Below, piece by piece: positions 62,237 through 64,000 of a stretch of 64,000 bases of DNA. This stretch comes from UBA7957 sp965222695 (GTDB taxonomy: Bacteria > Pseudomonadota > Gammaproteobacteria > Granulosicoccales > Granulosicoccaceae), in NCBI GenBank assembly GCA_965222695.1, contig OZ244967.1:372001-436000 (forward strand), written 5' to 3'. The translations under genes and the position numbers were made by a program. Position 1 is the stretch's first letter; each line of letters begins with the position of its first letter. The notes under the pieces are model-generated. The model was not told the origin of the DNA. It saw only the letters and a list, made by a program, of their open reading frames with translations, and did not search any database.

Positions 62237-62745
62237 AACTTTGTATGATCATGGCCATGGACAAGAATCGACTGATCGGTGCGCAGGGTGGATTGCCTTG
62301 GCACTTACCTGCGGAGTTGCAGTATTTTAAGCAAGTCACCATGGGAAAACCGCTGATTATGGGACGCAAGACCCATGACTCGATCGGCAGACCGCTGCCG
62401 GGTAGAACGAATATTGTGGTCACCCGCCAGTCGGATTGGACAAAAACGGGTATATACGTGGCGAGTGATCTTGAGCGGGCGATCGAACTTGCGCAGCACC
62501 ATCTCGATACATCCCGTGAGGTAATGATTATCGGGGGAGCGAGCCTGTGCCGGGAAGCCATGCCTCGGGTGGAAAAACTCTATTTGACGGAAATCGATCA
62601 TGTCTTTGAGGGTGATGTTTGGCTGGACAGCTATAACCCCGAACACTGGCGCGAGATCAGCTCCCGCACCGTCGCGGCCGGGGACGGGCAGGCTTATGCG
62701 TATACCTGCCGAGTCTTAGAGCGTATTATTATCAATAAGTTATAA
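62233..62745 (+). CDS. folA: Dihydrofolate reductase
   Basis: Regenerates THF from the DHF produced by ThyA, using NADPH. ICMIMAMDKNRLIGAQGGLPWHLPAELQYFK contains the Met20-loop and catalytic acidic residue region; GRKTHDSIGRPLPGRTNIVVTR and the GGASL turn bind NADPH. The 170 residues are normal. The start overlaps the thyA stop (ATGA), so synthesis is coupled. Confidence 0.96.
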   Translation: MKLCMIMAMDKNRLIGAQGGLPWHLPAELQYFKQVTMGKPLIMGRKTHDSIGRPLPGRTNIVVTRQSDWTKTGIYVASDLERAIELAQHHLDTSREVMIIGGASLCREAMPRVEKLYLTEIDHVFEGDVWLDSYNPEHWREISSRTVAAGDGQAYAYTCRVLERIIINKL

Positions 62746-62766
62746 AATATTATTAAAGTAATTTTT

Positions 62767-63600
62767 CTATGTATATCTGGCCGGAAACTGAGCCGTTTCG
62801 CACTTTATTCTTCGGAATTTACCGGACTCCAGTTCATAGGCCGTTAAACATCCGCCCCAGACACATCCTGAGTCGAGCCCTATGACATTGGGGTTATTGG
62901 TTTCGCCCAAAGTTGACCAATGACCAAAGAGAATCTTCAAGTCACGGTTTTTACGATCAGACAGGGTGTACCAGGGAACAAGATTCTCCGACTGGGTTCC
63001 CGGCGCGCCCTTGTGTTGAAAATCCAGCTTGCCGTTCGCCTTGCAGAACCGCATCCGAGTAAAGCAGTTAACGGCAAAGCGAATGCGCTTTTCCGCGCTG
63101 CGGCCAGATTTCCATTTTGCCGGCTTATTGCCATACATAAAGCTGAATAGCGACTGGTAGTCCGGGCTTTGCAGAAATTGTTCTACAAATCTGGCCTCGG
63201 CTTCGGCGGTTTCCAGATCCCAGGCCGGATGCAGGCCTGCATGACAAAGCACATGCGGGCCGTCTGGCTCGTGTACCAGTAACGGCCTGTTGCGCAGCCA
63301 TTCGATCAGCTCACCGGCATCAGGTGCATCCAGAACGTCCTGCACAGTGTCCTTAGCGCCGAGCTTCCTGTGTCCCGTGTATACTGCCAGCAGATGTAAG
63401 TCGTGATTGCCTAAAACACAAGTGGCCGAATCGCCCAGATCCCGAACAAATCTGAGTACTGACAAGGAATCCGGACCACGGTTGACCAAATCGCCTACAA
63501 GCCAGAGCTTATCCTTTGCGGGGTCAAACTCCAAGGTATCGAGCAACCGGATCAATGGCTTAAAGCAACCCTGAATATCACCTAGTACGTAGGTAGGCAT
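62767..63600 (-). CDS. apaH: Symmetrical bis(5'-nucleosyl)-tetraphosphatase
   Basis: Hydrolyses Ap4A to two ADP. Metallophosphatase motifs GDIQGC, VGDLVNRGPDSL, LGNHDLHLLAV and the CHAGLHPAWD segment are complete. The 277 residues match E. coli ApaH (280). It lies just downstream of apaG, as in many gammaproteobacteria, and converges with folA with 21 bases between. Confidence 0.96.
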   Translation of the reverse strand: MPTYVLGDIQGCFKPLIRLLDTLEFDPAKDKLWLVGDLVNRGPDSLSVLRFVRDLGDSATCVLGNHDLHLLAVYTGHRKLGAKDTVQDVLDAPDAGELIEWLRNRPLLVHEPDGPHVLCHAGLHPAWDLETAEAEARFVEQFLQSPDYQSLFSFMYGNKPAKWKSGRSAEKRIRFAVNCFTRMRFCKANGKLDFQHKGAPGTQSENLVPWYTLSDRKNRDLKILFGHWSTLGETNNPNVIGLDSGCVWGGCLTAYELESGKFRRIKCETAQFPARYT

Positions 63601-63662
63601 TTTCTGAACACTCTGCGGGAACGGGATTCAAGCATGAATTGAAGTAGGTCTGAGGGGGGCTT

Positions 63663-64000
63663 CTAGTGTAGTGTTCGAGGAGTTGTCAGAAGAAAATCCG
63701 GAATTTGTGCATCGAATTCAATACCGTCGTCAGTAATCATCTGATAACTGCCTCCCATTGTACCCATCGGCGTTTCCAGCATGGTGCCGCTGGTGTACTG
63801 AAATCCTTCTCCCGGCTTCAGATGCGGCGTTTCACCTACCACGCCATCGCCTTTAACTTCCTGCACTTTACCGTTGTCGTCGGTGATGATCCAATGCCGG
63901 GTCATCAGACGCGCGGGAACCTCACCGATATTTCTGATGGTGACGGTATAAGCGAATACATACCGGTTTTCCTCAGGCTCGGATTCCGACTCCATGTAAT
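63663..64000 (-). CDS. apaG: ApaG, 5' end cut by the window
   Basis: Small beta-sandwich protein (Co2+/Mg2+ efflux-associated in annotation, real role uncertain). RYVFAYTVTIRNIGEVPARLMTRHWIITD and GEGFQYTSGTMLETPMGTMGGSYQM match the family closely. The frame stays open past the internal ATG at 63995 and by comparison with E. coli ApaG (125 residues) about 15 residues lie beyond the window edge. It is upstream of apaH on the same strand. Confidence 0.92.
   Translation of the reverse strand, partial: YMESESEPEENRYVFAYTVTIRNIGEVPARLMTRHWIITDDNGKVQEVKGDGVVGETPHLKPGEGFQYTSGTMLETPMGTMGGSYQMITDDGIEFDAQIPDFLLTTPRTLH

Overview
The window is a chromosomal segment from a gammaproteobacterium that stores polyhydroxyalkanoate and uses organic acids. 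This rests on the gene content: the folA-thyA-lgt block next to apaH/apaG, a ppsA/ppsR divergent pair, Rsd/AlgQ, YcgN, YheT and YhhQ homologues, an acetate-switch type SSS-kinase/LuxR regulator pair, a phasin and an intracellular PHA depolymerase. Base composition is moderate. I cannot name the genus. I see no rRNA, tRNA, CRISPR array or prophage.

Layout. 0-7.8 kb: ilvBN preceded by an intrinsic terminator or attenuator, a nitronate monooxygenase, an SCP2-like protein and a large SSS-PAS-kinase-receiver protein. 7.8-10.2 kb: a small mobile-DNA island holding a 142-bp palindromic element, an IS630-family element with a frameshifted transposase, the partner response regulator, and a 265-bp structured repeat. 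10.2-25.3 kb: mainly housekeeping genes (lipoprotein protease, YhhQ, DHH phosphoesterase, folD, fhs, M48 peptidase, AlkD-like, ppsA/ppsR, PHA depolymerase, YheT). 25.5-31.9 kb: phasin, a DctPQM TRAP transporter, NAD synthetase, an orphan ParA and YbaN. 32-51 kb: an uptake-rich accessory stretch with phnDCEE phosphonate transport, a HAD protein and a class II aldolase, a second 265-bp repeat, an ABC/FtsX/HlyD export trio, the 2-aminoethylphosphonate transaminase phnW, a complete branched-chain amino acid type ABC operon with an extra small membrane protein, and a LysR regulator resembling the AEP-associated group. 51-64 kb: hemL, fbp, 6-phosphofructokinase, ycgN, rsd/algQ, a GGDEF/EAL protein with altered motifs, two small conserved hypotheticals, lgt-thyA-folA, apaH and a truncated apaG.

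How the genes fit together. Acetate sensing (kinase/regulator), gluconeogenesis (ppsA, ppsR, fbp), PHA storage (phaZ, phasin) and TRAP dicarboxylate-type uptake suggest growth on organic acids. folD and fhs, adjacent on one strand, handle folate-bound C1 units. phnDCEE, phnW and the LysR gene suggest use of aminoethylphosphonate as a phosphorus or nitrogen source, although the later steps of that pathway are not in the window.

The most unusual signal is in the intergenic repeats. Two 265-bp elements (9907-10171 and 37542-37806) have exactly the same length and the same internal stem layout. Their 31-bp termini differ from each other at about a third of positions, yet each remains self-complementary (30/31 and 31/31). 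A second family of long hairpins (type copy 24111-24270) and a REP family (five loci) are scattered mostly at gene 3' ends, with some nested inside one another.
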